From Lantana camara (taxonomy: Eukaryota > Streptophyta > Magnoliopsida > Lamiales > Verbenaceae), in the NCBI GenBank assembly GCA_037501455.1, contig CM074855.1, forward strand, positions 30,289,001 to 30,353,000: a stretch of 64,000 nt of DNA, written 5' to 3'. Positions 1 to 10,858 of this stretch are shown here, one piece after another. A model generated the notes under the pieces. That model was not told the DNA's origin, ran no database searches, and was given only the letters and a program-made list of their open reading frames with translations. A program made the position numbers and the translations under genes. How positions within the stretch are numbered: the stretch's first letter is position 1; each line of letters opens with the position of its first letter.

Positions 1-21
1 CTTATCACTTTACTATTTATT

Positions 22-747
22 TGATGTGGGGAAACTGGAGAAGAAACTCAGTTAGATATCGCCGAAAAAGATGCGCTCAACCTGGTAGGACAAACACCAA
101 AACAAATGGTCAGAAGGCCAAGCTGGGGGAACTGGGGGTGATGCCCAGTTTGGCTCTCCGACGGTCAAGTCAAATAATGAACTGAAGAGGATGAAGAAAA
201 TGCAGAGCTTGAGTTATGGAAGCTTGCTTACAGTGGGAGAGATGAAGTCTCTTATTTATAGTTGAGGGTCAAGGACCCTTTGGTAATTGTCACCGTGTGG
301 TCCCGGCCTAGTGTTTCCCTAACACGTGGCGTGATAAGGAGAATCCTAGGAGGAATCTTCTGCAAAATCTGATGAAAAGTTGGTGGCGGGCAACAGTGGT
401 AGGTGCGCGAGTGTGTACTGTGTATTAGAGAGCCGTTTTGGGTTGGTGACGAGGGCGAGACGCACGCTCGTGTTTATTATGATCCTTGGCGGCTCGCAGA
501 TCTAAGGGGGAGCTGGGCCAGGGCTGTGAGGCGAGGGGACTTTTTCTCCTCTGTTTGTCTGTCCATGTGGGAATGTTCCCCCGAGGGGAGTACACGCTCG
601 GGAATTAACTTCTGGAGAATTGGGGTACATTTGGGAGCGAGGGTGACACTCTTTTGAAGGTAACTTTTATGGGGCGTGAGCGTCACATGTCTCGTGGTGA
701 CGACGCCATGTGTCTAAACGTGGGCCAAACATATTTCCGCCACATCA
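22..747 (-). mobile_element. Solo LTR, Tat-type Ty3/gypsy
   Basis: The segment opens TGATGTGGGG and closes CGCCACATCA, so its ends are inverted copies (9 of 10) in TG...CA form. The flanking pentamers TTATT (17-21) and TAATT (748-752) agree at 4 of 5 positions, a plausible aged target duplication. Order and wording resemble the Tat-type 3' LTR at 28913-29955: a minus-strand TATA box (complement TATAAATAAG, 251-260), GTGGTCCC, and CCTAACACGTGG. No PPT or internal region adjoins, so I read it as a solo LTR left by recombination. Short ORFs inside it are not credible genes. Confidence 0.5.
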
Positions 748-844
748 TAATTATAAAGGGCGATTAGAATTAATTAGAGAATTAATTGTACGGCCCAATC
801 TGGAATAAAGAAGCCCAATGACTTAATTATGAATTAATTATTAA

Positions 845-1290
845 TTGGAAATTGGCATTATTTATTTGTGAAATAAATATAACTTTATCTTACTTTATTT
901 ATTTAAGAAATAAATAAAGGATATTATCATCCTTATTTGAGAAATAAAGGAGATGATATTATCTTACTTCATTTGAGAAATAAGTGACAAGATAACATCC
1001 AGACTTATTTATTTATGAAATAAATAAATGATGATAATATCAAGTTGTTATTATCACATATATTTATTTATGAAATAAATGCAAAGATAATATCAAGTTG
1101 TTATTATCACGAATATTTATTTATGAAATAAATATAAAGATAATATCATAAACTATTTATTTGTGAAACAATAATAGATAATCCCATTAGTTTATTTATT
1201 TATGAAATAAATAAATGAGATAATATCCTAAATTTGTTAGGATAAAAGATATTAATTAATAATATAATTATTAATTGATTATATCTTAAT
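845..1290. repeat. Array of AT-rich hairpin repeats
   Basis: Seven or eight imperfect copies of a small palindrome of the form TTTATTTATGAAATAAA, most followed by GATAATATC, alternate over 450 bases. Each copy can fold on itself and on its neighbours. It lies in the U3-like part of the copia-type LTR. The LTRs at 31919 and elsewhere have a shorter equivalent (TTATTTATTTAAAATAAATAA and the ATTAATTAATT run). Confidence 0.75.
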
Positions 1291-1825
1291 TATCTCATAC
1301 GTAAAATAGAGTTAGAGAAGGAAAATAAACTCTCTTTTCTCTCTCACCAAGTTAAGATGAGATAAAAGAGAAGAGTTTTCTCTCATTCTCGGCATTCGTG
1401 AAGTGCTATTTTTTTATTCCAAAGAAAAAGAAAAACTCTCTCAACTCTAACCCGTAGAAAAGATGGAGCTTTTTCTTTGAAAATCATGTGTGAATTATTT
1501 CACACATCAATTGGGTTTTACGGGAGGAATTTCTTGCTCTCTTTATTTTGTTTCATGTTTCTTTCAATACACAGATTATAATAGTACTAGTATACTCACT
1601 AATCTGATTTATGCCTAGGATTGGTGTGGATACATTCTAGAGGACTTTTGCTTTGGAGTCTGAAAGAAAGGAACCAATCGAGAACCCGGATAATTCATTA
1701 CCACGTGAAGAACGTTTGAGGGTGGCTCAAAACGTTTCAAGAAAGCTTATAGTAAAGTAAGTTGCTTTCTCTTGAGTTTCGAAATAAAAATTGCAAGCCC
1801 ACGATTCCTTTAGGAAAAAAATTTA

Positions 1826-1992
1826 CACTACTAGAGAGCATGAATTTAACGACCGAATTAGCAACAGCAAAAGGCCATTTTGTAACCCAAAAATAGTGTT
1901 TAGCAACCGACCTGCAACCGAAATTTTCGGTTGCTAAAACCATGGATGTAAAATTTTACAACCGGGTTTGCAACCGAATATTTTGCAACCGA
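1826..1992. repeat. CACTA left terminus and subterminal repeats
   Basis: TIR CACTACTAGA at 1826-1835, then repeated GCAACCGAA/TTCGGTTGC words, including a back-to-back pair around 1909-1933. These are expected transposase-binding subterminal repeats. Confidence 0.8.
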
Positions 1993-1997
1993 AGTAG

Positions 1998-3543
1998 TGT
2001 TGAGTGTAGAATTCGCATGGATTTAAGCGTTAATTAGAGCACATTTTTGTGCCGTTTGATGCGTTTATGTGTTTATTTTGCTCCATTTAGGTAACTAAGG
2101 AGTTGGAGTTAAGAAACGACGAAACGAGGTGAATTCAAACATTTTTGGAGGAAGTAAGAGTAACCCCTCATTACTCCTTGGAGGAACAAGATTGTTAACC
2201 CCCGTTAAGAGACCCAGGAGCACCACTTTGGCGAAGTAAGGGAGTAACGCCCGTTACTCCCTAGAAGAAGACATCTGGTAACGCCCATTACCATAGGCAG
2301 TAGGAGAGACTTTTGGCGCAGGAGGGGTAACGCCCGTTACCCTTTGGCAGAAAGAAAGTGGTAACGCCCGTTACCACTTATAAAAGCGCAATCACGTTTT
2401 CAGATTGTAACGGGCGTTAATGGGTTTTGTTCTTGAGATGGTAACGCTCGTTACCTAGGGCGGCTAGATAGATTTTGGGCTGCTATTTAATTGCATTTAG
2501 GAGTTTTTTTGAGAAGGCTTCTTCCGTTCGTGACCTAGATTGGAGAGGAGAGATAGAGAGCTTTGGAAGAGTTGTTCAGAGAATTTCGAGAAGACGAAAG
2601 GATCGAGATCTTAAAACAATTTCAGTTCTTCCAGTTTTATTTATTGCTTTAGTTATCATACTAATTCCTCTGAGTTTTGTTTTAATTCGTCTTACATGTT
2701 AGATTTGTTTTTTTTTTTTCCAGAATTCATGAATGTTTAGAGCTTTGTTTTTTAGACTTTGTTTTGACTTGATGAACATGAATTTCTTTAATGCAATTTC
2801 CTTTAGTTTTATGAGCTTTGAGTTAATTATGAGTAGCTAAACCCCTAGGGCTAGGGGAGTGATGATGAATGCATATTAAGTGTTTGATGTAATGCTTGAA
2901 TGACTTGTGTTAATTCTTAGTTTGGAAACTGGTTTGAATCGAATTGCGACGTCCTGATCACCCTTAGCAATAATCTAGGATTACCTGAGAATTGAGAAAT
3001 TGATGGTAATTGAGATTGTTTTCATAACTAGTAGGTTTAGAAATTCAAAGAGATTTGGTTCTTAATCTATACAACAAGTAATTCTTATTCCATGCCAAGC
3101 CGTTAGAGTTTGATTTGTACTAGTTTTGATCGTATTTATTTAATTAATCATTGATGATTGTGAGAACAACGTTGAAATTAATTAAGCACTTGGTTATACC
3201 TTGAGAGAGGATAATACAAACTTAAGTGACTAGGTTGTAGAATTGCACTTGTCAAATGAGTATTATATTGAATCTTGAATGTATGAATTATTACTCCTCG
3301 GCTTATTTAGTTTATTGAGTTCAGTCCACGGGTGTTAGTAGTTAATTACGTTTTATTCTAGCTAGTTATTTCAATTCAGTTTTAGTAGAGTAATAACCAA
3401 CTTGATTTCATTCGGTCTTTAGATTAGAAAGAGATATTGAGTAGTGATTGATTTCCCTTCCCTATGGGTACGATCCTGTTGTGCTACGTGTATATTTCAG
3501 TGTACACTTGCACGATTGGTTTAACTTATAAAATCATACAACA
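1998..3543 (+). repeat. 5' LTR of the Athila-type element
   Basis: TGTTGAGTG...CATACAACA. It contains an array of GTAACGCCCGTTAC-like palindromes (about 2240-2455) around a TATA-like box CTTATAAAAGCG (2377-2388). The paired LTR at 9314-10858 differs by scattered substitutions, so the insertion is not very recent. Confidence 0.9.
2240..2455 (+). promoter_or_regulatory. Palindrome array around TATA box in Athila-type LTR
   Basis: About six palindromes of the type GTAACGCCCGTTAC, with variable outer bases that still pair (GGAG/CTCC, GGGG/CCC, GTG/CAC), lie on both sides of CTTATAAAAGCG at 2377-2388. The paired LTR repeats the array at about 9555-9770. Position suggests U3/R promoter architecture; function is inferred. 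Confidence 0.7.
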
Positions 3544-3549
3544 AGTTTT

Positions 3550-3567
3550 TGGCGCCGTTGCTGGGGA
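3550..3567 (+). other. Primer-binding site, tRNA-Asp
   Basis: TGGCGCCGTTGCTGGGGA differs at one base from the complement of the plant tRNA-Asp 3' end. It lies 6 bases after the 5' LTR, which is usual for Athila-type elements. Confidence 0.9.
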
Positions 3568-3808
3568 AGGCGTTTTAAATCAATATTACTTATATATTTT
3601 AATCTAGTGCTTTAGACCATTACTTTACTTTGTGTTTATAGTCTTTTGACATTGTGGAATTGAGCTAAGGATTTTCTTTTCCTTTGTGTAGGTTCACGGT
3701 GCATGCGACGACCTCAAGATCTGGAACTAGTACCTTACAATCCGGAGATTGAGAGAACCTTAGTGCCATCAGGAGAAAACGAAAGAAAGACAAGAAATCG
3801 ACTACCAT

Positions 3809-5297
3809 ATGGATGACCCACCTCAAGATCCAACTCCATCTGCGATCAGAGATTACAATGTGCCGAATGCTGGGGCGATTCAGAATGCAGCCCGCCCCCC
3901 GATCGTAGCAAACAACTTTGAGATCAAACCAGCTATAATCAGTCTGCTGCAGAACAATCCATTTTCAGGATTACCACTGGAGGATCCGACATCACATCTT
4001 GAGTTCTTTCTTGAGGTATGTGATACTTTCAAGATCCACAATATCACTACCGATGCTATCGAGTTAGGCTCTTCCCTTTTTCACTAAGGGAACGAGCTAA
4101 TGCATGGTTGAGTACTGTGCACAATGAATCCTTTCAGACTTGGGATGCACTTTCTTAGGCCTTCCTAGCTATGTTTTTCCCATTGAGAAAAACTACGAAG
4201 TACAGGAATGATATTCAAGGTTTCAGATAATTAGATGGGGAATCTTTCTATGAGGCTTGGGTGAGATTTAAGGATTTGCATAAGAAGTGCCCTGCATTCC
4301 GGGTAGGCTTCTAATACAGACTTTCTATAATGGGATATCCCCAACTTTTAGAGGAGCAATGGATGTCGCAGCTGGTGGAGCCTTTTTGTCAAAATTTGAA
4401 GCGGTCGCCATTGAACTGTTAGATAACATGTCACAAAATGATGTTTTTGTGCATGAAAGGAGTCATTCCCAACCAATCAAGGTGAAAGCAGGAGTCTCAG
4501 AGCTAGATGGCTTAGCCGCTATCAATGCCAAATTCGAAGCCCTTAGTAAGAAATTGGATCAACTTTCTGTAAATGCAGTTGGGACACCAACCCAACCAGT
4601 TCAGGTAACTTGTGAAATTTGTAGTGGTCCACATGCATTTGACGTGTGTCCTTATACCAATGCAGGTGAACAGGTGCAAGAGTAAGTGAGCTATGCGAAT
4701 GATTCCAAACCGGTGAACGATCCGTACTCAAACACCTATAACCCAGGATGGAAGAATCATCCCCATTTTTCTTGGTCTAACAATCAGAATGTCCAACAAC
4801 CACCACCTCAACCTAGACCATAATTTCAGCCCAGGCCTCAGTTTCAACCGAGACCACCGGCTCCATACCACACCCCACCACCTCAACAGGAACAAAAACA
4901 GGGATGGGAAGCAGCTCTTGAGAAATTTATAAGTGTCTCTACTGATAGATATCAAAAATCGGAAACTCAAGTAGAACAGGTGGTGAATCAGAATAGGAAT
5001 TTGGAGACTCAAATCGGTCAAATTGCCCAGTCTTTGAATATGAGGGGCCCAAGAATGCTGCTGAGTCAAACTGAAAATAATCCTAAGCAGCATTGCAAGG
5101 CCATCACCGTAAGAACTGGCAAGGAGTACGAAGGACCAACATTGCCTACAAATTCTGATATAGACAACATAGTTGTTGAGAAGGTTAACATAGAGGAGAG
5201 AAAGGAAGAGCCCCCTTCAAGGCCAAAAGAGAATGTGGCAACACAGAATTTTGTGGCAACACAGGATTATTTTGACTCGTCACGTCTGGAATTTTGA
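3809..5297 (+). pseudogene. Athila-type gag (capsid/nucleocapsid), degenerate
   Basis: Gag forms the virus-like particle that packages element RNA. The part from about 3920 is typical Athila gag (NNFEIKPAIISLLQNNPF, then LEDPTSHLEFFLEVCDTFK). After 4060 the frame is lost; other frames continue the homology across 4080-4290 with several stops, and 4287-4685 resumes (QTFYNGISPTFRGAMDVAAG) up to a zinc-knuckle-like C-x2-C...H-x4-C at CEICSGPHAFDVC. A TAA-type stop near 4822 precedes a Pro/Gln-rich stretch, then a coiled segment and the QCKAITVRTGK-like motif seen here as HCKAITVRTGKEYEG. A short upstream ORF (3702-3808) in another frame may be the original N-terminus. The protease and pol that should follow are missing. 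Confidence 0.85.
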
Positions 5298-5960
5298 TCA
5301 ATAACTCGGAGTCCAAAGTCATGCTAATGACTATAACTTAGAACTATTTTCCTTTTCTCTTTTCTTCCTTCTTTCTTTTCTTTTCTTTCGTTCTCGGGTT
5401 CTCGTCTTAATTTTGGTTATCTCTCTCGTTTTGCAGGATAGTGGAGGCGTTGCAGTTGTGTATGGAAGCTGGGACCGTGATTTGAACTTTAATGTTAACA
5501 TAGAGGTCCAGTTACTTTGTTCATTTGTGCGTGCATGAGATTAACTGTGCTTGTGTGGGGAATGAATTGTTGCAATTTCCTGCCGTATGTCTTAAGAGAT
5601 GTTTATATGTCTTCGAGATTGGTGCACTATGGTTTGGTTGAATTTTATGAGTTAATTTGGTTAATTAACGTGATTAAGCACCGCCTGACGTATGTTAGTC
5701 TCAAACGTGTGATTTCGTGTGAAATTGGTAGTAACGGGCGTTACACACTCTTCTGTGTTTTTTTTTGGTAACGCTCGTTAATAGGTACAGGCGTCTGGAA
5801 CAATAGGAGTAACAAGCGTTACTCCTAGCAAGTATGAATCCAGTAATGCCCGTTACCTAGGTTAATCGCGAATACTAAAAGGGAAGAGAAACACATTTTT
5901 GCACTTTAATTGGTTCCAATTCCTTCCCCAATTCGTTCCTCCCCCCCCCCCCCCCCCTCC
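5298..5960 (+). other. Noncoding spacer replacing pol, with palindromes and poly-C
   Basis: No pol homology is visible. A pyrimidine-rich run with TTTTGCAG (about 5340-5436) resembles a 3' splice site. Palindromes of the GTAACGGGCGTTAC family recur at about 5730-5860, as in the LTR. A run of about 18 C residues begins near 5941. Confidence 0.6.
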
Positions 5961-5964
5961 TCCC

Positions 5965-6544
5965 CCCAAACATATAAATACATATCCACCTCTCACTCTC
6001 ACCTTAGAAGAACAGCAGTAGCTCTCCCCAACCAAGCACCACCACTCAGCCACCAACGAAGCACCGCCCCCAGCAGATTTCCAGCAAACCACCACCACAA
6101 TCGCATACCCCTTTTCCTCTTGAGTTTAGGTAAGTTAACATCCCCATCTTAGTATGAATTGTGGTTTAATTCTACCAATCTAAGTATTGAATTTTAGGGC
6201 TAACTGCATATTCTAGGATGAATCTTGGGATAGAATTGATGAATATGGAAATATTATGCATGCTAAAGATTAGGTTCAGTGCTATAATTGAATTTTGTTG
6301 AACTCTTGAAGAATCTTAATCTCTAAGTGTCCTTGAATCCAAATTTTAAGGTTGAATATGGAGAACTCCGAGCTTAGATTGTGATACTATAGGGTGGTAT
6401 TGATTTGAGTTGGGTAGGTTGAAGAATTTTGGCTAAAACTCACACCCTAGGACTTTGCACATAAGGTGTTTGATAAATTGTCTGTGTGAATCGTGATTGA
6501 TATTTGTGTGCATTGCTCTAGTATAATTGTTTATTTTAGGTACC
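5965..6544 (+). promoter_or_regulatory. Internal TATA box, leader exon and leader intron of env-like ORF
   Basis: CATATAAATACAT (about 5969-5981) looks like a TATA box and is followed by a C/A-rich leader typical of plant 5' UTRs. A consensus donor TTTAG|GTAAGT at 6129/6130 pairs with an acceptor TTATTTTAG|GTACC at 6539/6540, an intron of 410 bases ending five bases before ATG 6545. Splicing is inferred from signals only. Confidence 0.55.
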
Positions 6545-7808
6545 ATGGGGCGTTCTAAGCATCCTTGACCCATTGAGCCATTTACTACCTCTTCCCCCGT
6601 GGGCCATCAACAGCGGGAGTCGGTCAATGTGACCGTGAATGATTTGGGTAAACCGCATGGAAGGAATTTAACAAGAAATATCGTATCTACTTGGTTCTTT
6701 AAGGAAGCATGGCCGGAGAGAATTGGAGTTTGGGAAGAGGTGAAGAGACTTTTTAAAAATATTAGTTGGTTACCTTTTCTCATTAAGACGGACATCACAT
6801 ATGCGGAGTTGACCGCCGCCTTTTTCACCACTATGGACTTTAACCCGATGGATAACACATTAGTCTTCTCTTTGGATGACCGGGTGACTCACACTTGGGA
6901 CACGAGAAGGATAAGGGACATTCTATGTTTTCTGGGTCATGCTACTTCTTCATTACCTAAGTGGGATGTGGTTGAGAGAGAGGCGGTGTGGAGGTCCTTT
7001 GTGCTGCGTGAGAGTGTTCCGAATTATTCCCCCCAGAACACAAAGGATAGCTACTTAGATTCGTTGGCTTGGTGATCGTGCATAGGATTTTGGCTACAGG
7101 ATTTTGTGCCCGATACGGGAGTGATAGCCACACCAATGAGATAGAGCTGAAGATCATGTCGATGATGAAGGATGTCATTGAATTTGATGGCACGACTGAG
7201 TTCCTCTGGGGACTAAGAGAGAATGCGGGAGAGCTACCTGGACGATAGCCCATGGCGCATTTGTCACTATGTTTGCCCGTGAGGTGGATTGGAGGCCAAG
7301 GGGATTGTTGCCCGTTGATTTTGGTTTTGATCTTGGTGTGCAGTATCTGGTGAACATGGGTGTAGCCATTGAATGGGAGAGTGGACGACTCAGGGAGCGT
7401 GTTTTGCTATGGTGGCCAATCCGGGACAAAGATAGGTTATTGCAGATGTACACTTGGGGTAAGGCTCGTTTTGAGGAGCTTTCTGATGTGCAGAAGGAGC
7501 TTTTGGCTCAAATTCCTGATAGGCCGGATAACGAGTTTGAGGTCTTCCATAATACTACGCCGGTTGTTGTTGATGAGGCTGATGAAAGTGCTCCGGCTAG
7601 TGTGAGAAGTCTTAGCACGGAATTGACTGGACTACGAGCTGATGTGACGGCCATGCATGCAAGGATTGAGGATTTGACGTATTATGTGGATGAAAGATTT
7701 GATGAATGGCAAGCTCATGTAGATGCCAAGTTTGAGGGGTTCTACGCTCATCGTGATCAGTATTTTAGAGGATCCCAGCAGTCCCCTTATGATGTTGATG
7801 CACCTTGA
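6545..7808 (+). pseudogene. Athila env-like/ORF2-type protein, degenerate
   Basis: The ATG at 6545 (ACCATGG context) follows the leader intron. TGA stops the frame after seven codons (6566-6568), but the same frame stays open from about 6569 to 7075. It has the Athila/plant-transposon-protein pattern: RERIGVWEEVKRLF-like N-part, YAELTAAFFTTMDF, then VFSLDDRV...RIRDILCFLGH. Two frameshifts follow (near 7072 and 7230), after which 7232-7808 continues (TWTIAHGAFVTMFAREVDW) and ends in a coiled-coil-like region (LSTELTGLRADVTAMHARIEDL). The role of this ORF family is unknown; it is sometimes compared to an envelope gene, but no signal peptide or membrane segment is evident here. Confidence 0.75.
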
Positions 7809-9313
7809 TTATGCCATACCTTTTCCCGTTGCTTCATTGAATCTATATTTGGACATGTACTTTTGATATTCTGATACTTGTGATACACTTAATTTTTTGC
7901 TTTTGTTCTAAACTCCTTGGATTTTTATGCAATGTGCCCTTTCTTTATTTGAATTTGTGACTTGTGTGTTATTTGTTGGATGCATGTTGATTCTCAATTG
8001 CCTTTGCACTTGATCCATGTTTTCTAGTCACTTATTCAGGTTTTGGAAGTTGTGGTAGCACGTTGCCGGGTCTTCGATTATTGAGGGAGTTTTCGTGAAC
8101 TTTACCTTTCTATTTTGCATGTGGACATTGCAAAGTTTAAGTGTAGGGGAGAAGTACATGTTTGATTGGGTTAGGACCGTAATTGTTTAACTTGCGCATT
8201 GTTAGGAATTGAGAAATTTTGAAAATTTTGAAAATTTTCCCCCATTTTGAACTTTTTCTTTGAAGTTTGATTGTTGAGCTTTTGCTCTAATAAGTTAGGA
8301 TAATTGAATTGAGGAAAATTTGCATGAGATTGGATAATTTAGTGTGTTAGTATGCCCTTTTATTTTGAGCACTTTTGAACGTGATAATGTACTTTGCTTA
8401 GAAAGGTGAATTGATGATTTTCAAATAAGTCTAAGAATTGATTAAGATGCATTTTAGTCCTATTCAGACGAAATTTTGAGTTGATGATCGATTAAGGAAG
8501 TGAAGTAGGCATTCGTTGTTAGAGAATATTAAGCCTTTCTTTTAGCCGTTTTTCACTAAATAACGTAATCTTATTGACCCCGCTGAGCCTAATTGTTGTG
8601 CAAAGATTTTTGTAGCCACATTATAAGCTAAGGGCACAACAAAAGCATGACCCACCTTGTTAATTTTACACCAAGGCCTGCTCGTTTGATCTTATAGTGA
8701 ATATCTACTTTGAAGTCCCCTTTTGATTGTTCTTGAGATTGAAGTAAAGAGATTTAAGTAAAGAAAGAAAAAAAAAAGAATGAGAAAAAAGTTTTGAAAA
8801 AGAAAAGATATGAAACAGAAGAAAGAGCAAAAGAAAAATTTATGCGAAGTGTGAAATTTGAAAAGTGGGAGGTAAATGTCCAATTGTGGGGGAAGTGTTT
8901 AGTGGGCGAATTAAAGTGCCATACGAGAAGATTGAACGACGTAAGCTTGGTAAGTAGTCACTTAATCCAAAATTCTCATAACCTTACCTAAAGCCTACAT
9001 TACAAGCCCGAAAGACCTACCGATCCTGAGTCTTGATTTAACTCCGTTAGTGGAAATAGGTGCGAAGAGTGTATTCCGAAGTTGATGCTTAGAACTTAGG
9101 CGAAAATTGTGGATTTTGCATTCTAGTCTTTGTACATTGTTTTGTTCGAAATCACACACTACACAAGGGTATACTTTTCATACTATTTTTGATGATTTTG
9201 TGTTTATGAGTACTTGATTTGATGAGCTAGACCTGTTTAGGCGAAGGTTTGATGATTGCTTTTAAAGCCGAGGTTTGATGGGGATGTGTTTTTGCTATTT
9301 TCGTAGGGGAATT
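7809..9313 (+). other. 3' noncoding region and polypurine tracts of the Athila-type element
   Basis: No ORF is convincing. A purine-rich TAAGTGTAGGGGAGAA near 8138 is the motif commonly following Athila ORFs. The tract next to the LTR is GTAGGGGAA (9303-9311), three bases before the 3' LTR at 9314, and is the likely plus-strand primer. The A/G-rich ORF at 8794-8991 looks like chance. Confidence 0.6.
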
Positions 9314-10858
9314 TGTTGAGTGTAGAATTCGCATGGATTTAAGCGTTAATTAGAGTACATTTTTATGTCGTTTGATGCGTTTATGTGTATATTTTGCTCT
9401 ATTTAGGTAACCAAGGAGTTGGAGTTAAGAAACGGCGAAACGAGGCAAATTCACACATTTTTGGAGGAAGTAGGAGTAACCCCCATTACTCCTTGGAAGA
9501 ACAAGATTGTCAACCCTCGTTAAGAGACCCAGGAGCACCACTTTGGCGAAGTAAGAGAGTAACACCCGTTACTCCCTGGAAGAAGAAATCTGGTAATACC
9601 CGTTACCAGAGGTAATAGTAGAGACTTTTGGCGCAAGAGGGGTAACGCCCGTTACCCCTAAGCAGAAGGAAAGTGGTAACACCCGTTACCACTTATAAAA
9701 GCGCAATCACATTTCAGATTGTAATGGGAGTTAATGGGTTTTGTTCTTGAGATGGTAACGCCCGTTACCTAGGGCGGCGAGATAGATTTTGGGCTGCTAT
9801 TTAATTGCGTTTAGGAGTTTTTTTTTTAGAAGGCTTCTTCCGTTCGTGACCTAGATTGGCGAGGAGAGATAAAGAGCTTTGGAAGAGTTGTTCAGAGAAT
9901 TTTGAGAAGACGAAAGGATCGAGTTCTTAAAACAATTTCAGTTCTTCCGGTTTTATTTATTGCTTTAGTTATCAAACTTATTCCTCTGAGTTTTGTGTTA
10001 ATTCGTCTTACATGTTAGATTTGTTTTTTTTTTTTTCAGAATTCATGAATGTTTAGATCTTTGTTTTTGAGACTTTGTTTTAACTTGATGAACATGAATT
10101 TCTTTAATGCAATTTCCTTTAGTTTTATGAGCTTTGAGTTAATTATGAGTAGCTAAAGCCCTAGGGCTAGGGCAGTGATGATGAATACATATTAAGTGTT
10201 TGATGTAATGCTTGAATGACTTGTATTAATTCTTAGTTTGGAAACGGGTTTGAATCGAATTGAGACGGTCTGATCACCCTTAGCAATAATCTAGGATTAC
10301 TTGAGAATTGAGAAATTGATGGTAATTGAGATTGTTTTCATAACTAATAGGTTTAGAAATTCAAAGAGATTTGGTTCTTAATCTATACAACGAGTAACTC
10401 TTATTCCATACCAAGCCACTAGAACTTGATTTACACTAGTTTTGATCGTATTGGTTTAATTAATCATTGATGATTGTGAGAACAACGTTGAAATTAATTA
10501 AGCACTTGGTTATACCTTGAGACAGGATAATACAAACTTAAGTGACTAGGTTGTAGAATTGCACTTGTCAAACGAGTATTATATTGAATCTTGAATGTAT
10601 GTATTATTACTCCCCAGCCTATTAGTTTATTGAGTTCAGTCCACGGATGTTAGTAGTTAATTGCGTTTTATTCTAGCTAGTTATTTCAATTCAGTTTTAG
10701 TAGAGTAATAACCAACTTGATTTCGTTTGGTCTTTAGATTAGAAAGAGATATTGAGTAGTGATTGATTTTCCTTCCCTGTGGGTACGATCCTGTTTTGCT
10801 ATGCGTATATTTTAGTGTACACTTGCACGATTGGTTTAACTTATAAAATCATACAACA
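9314..10858 (+). repeat. 3' LTR of the Athila-type element
   Basis: Pairs with 1998-3543, with the same ends. TATA-like box CTTATAAAAGCG at 9692-9703 lies within the palindrome array. TSD AGTAG follows. Confidence 0.9.

Larger units (their letters stand above)
1..1825 (+). mobile_element. Ty1/copia-type LTR, 3' portion (left end outside window, interrupted by solo LTR 22-747)
   Basis: No gene is present. From about 1700 to 1825 the text matches, with scattered differences, the end of the copia LTRs found on the minus strand further right: the order GGTGGCT-aaacg, TTCAAGAAAG, AAGTAAGTT, GCAAGCCCACGATTCC is shared with the complement of 31940-32080. The stretch 748-1300 has the same AT-rich, hairpin-prone composition as the U3 of those LTRs. 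The CACTA element begins at 1826 before the LTR should end. The first bases after the CACTA (23682-23702, ending TTTTTCCAACA) could be the missing LTR terminus, but they can also be read as LINE sequence, so the right boundary is open. I infer an old LTR of a copia family related to the one at 31919-62661. Confidence 0.5.
1998..10858 (+). mobile_element. Athila-type Ty3/gypsy retrotransposon, pol-less, degenerate
   Basis: Two LTRs of 1546 and 1545 bp (1998-3543, 9314-10858) begin TGTTGAGTG and end ATACAACA, and the element is flanked by identical AGTAG pentamers (1993-1997, 10859-10863). The PBS matches tRNA-Asp, as in Athila elements. Internal order is broken gag (3809-5297), a noncoding stretch with palindromes and an internal TATA box, a leader intron, and a broken env-like/Athila ORF (6545-7808). 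Protease, reverse transcriptase, RNase H and integrase are absent, so it depended on another element for movement. It sits inside the left subterminal repeats of the CACTA element. Confidence 0.9.

Noticed and set aside
845..1290. CRISPR-like array of short spaced repeats
   Set aside because: Repeats are AT-rich palindromes with irregular, similar spacers in a plant retrotransposon LTR; no cas genes; eukaryotic context.
1235..1825. A separate small LTR starting TGTTAGGATAAAAG at 1235
   Set aside because: The phrase lies in a palindrome of the hairpin array, and the preceding bases do not match those after the supposed end (AAATT against AGAAC).
4728..5093. 121-codon minus-strand ORF
   Set aside because: Antisense of the Pro/Gln-rich part of the Athila-type gag.
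6599..7075. Env-like ORF starting at 6599
   Set aside because: The codon there is GTG; the frame extends upstream to ATG 6545, with a TGA in between, so 6545 is the more likely original start.
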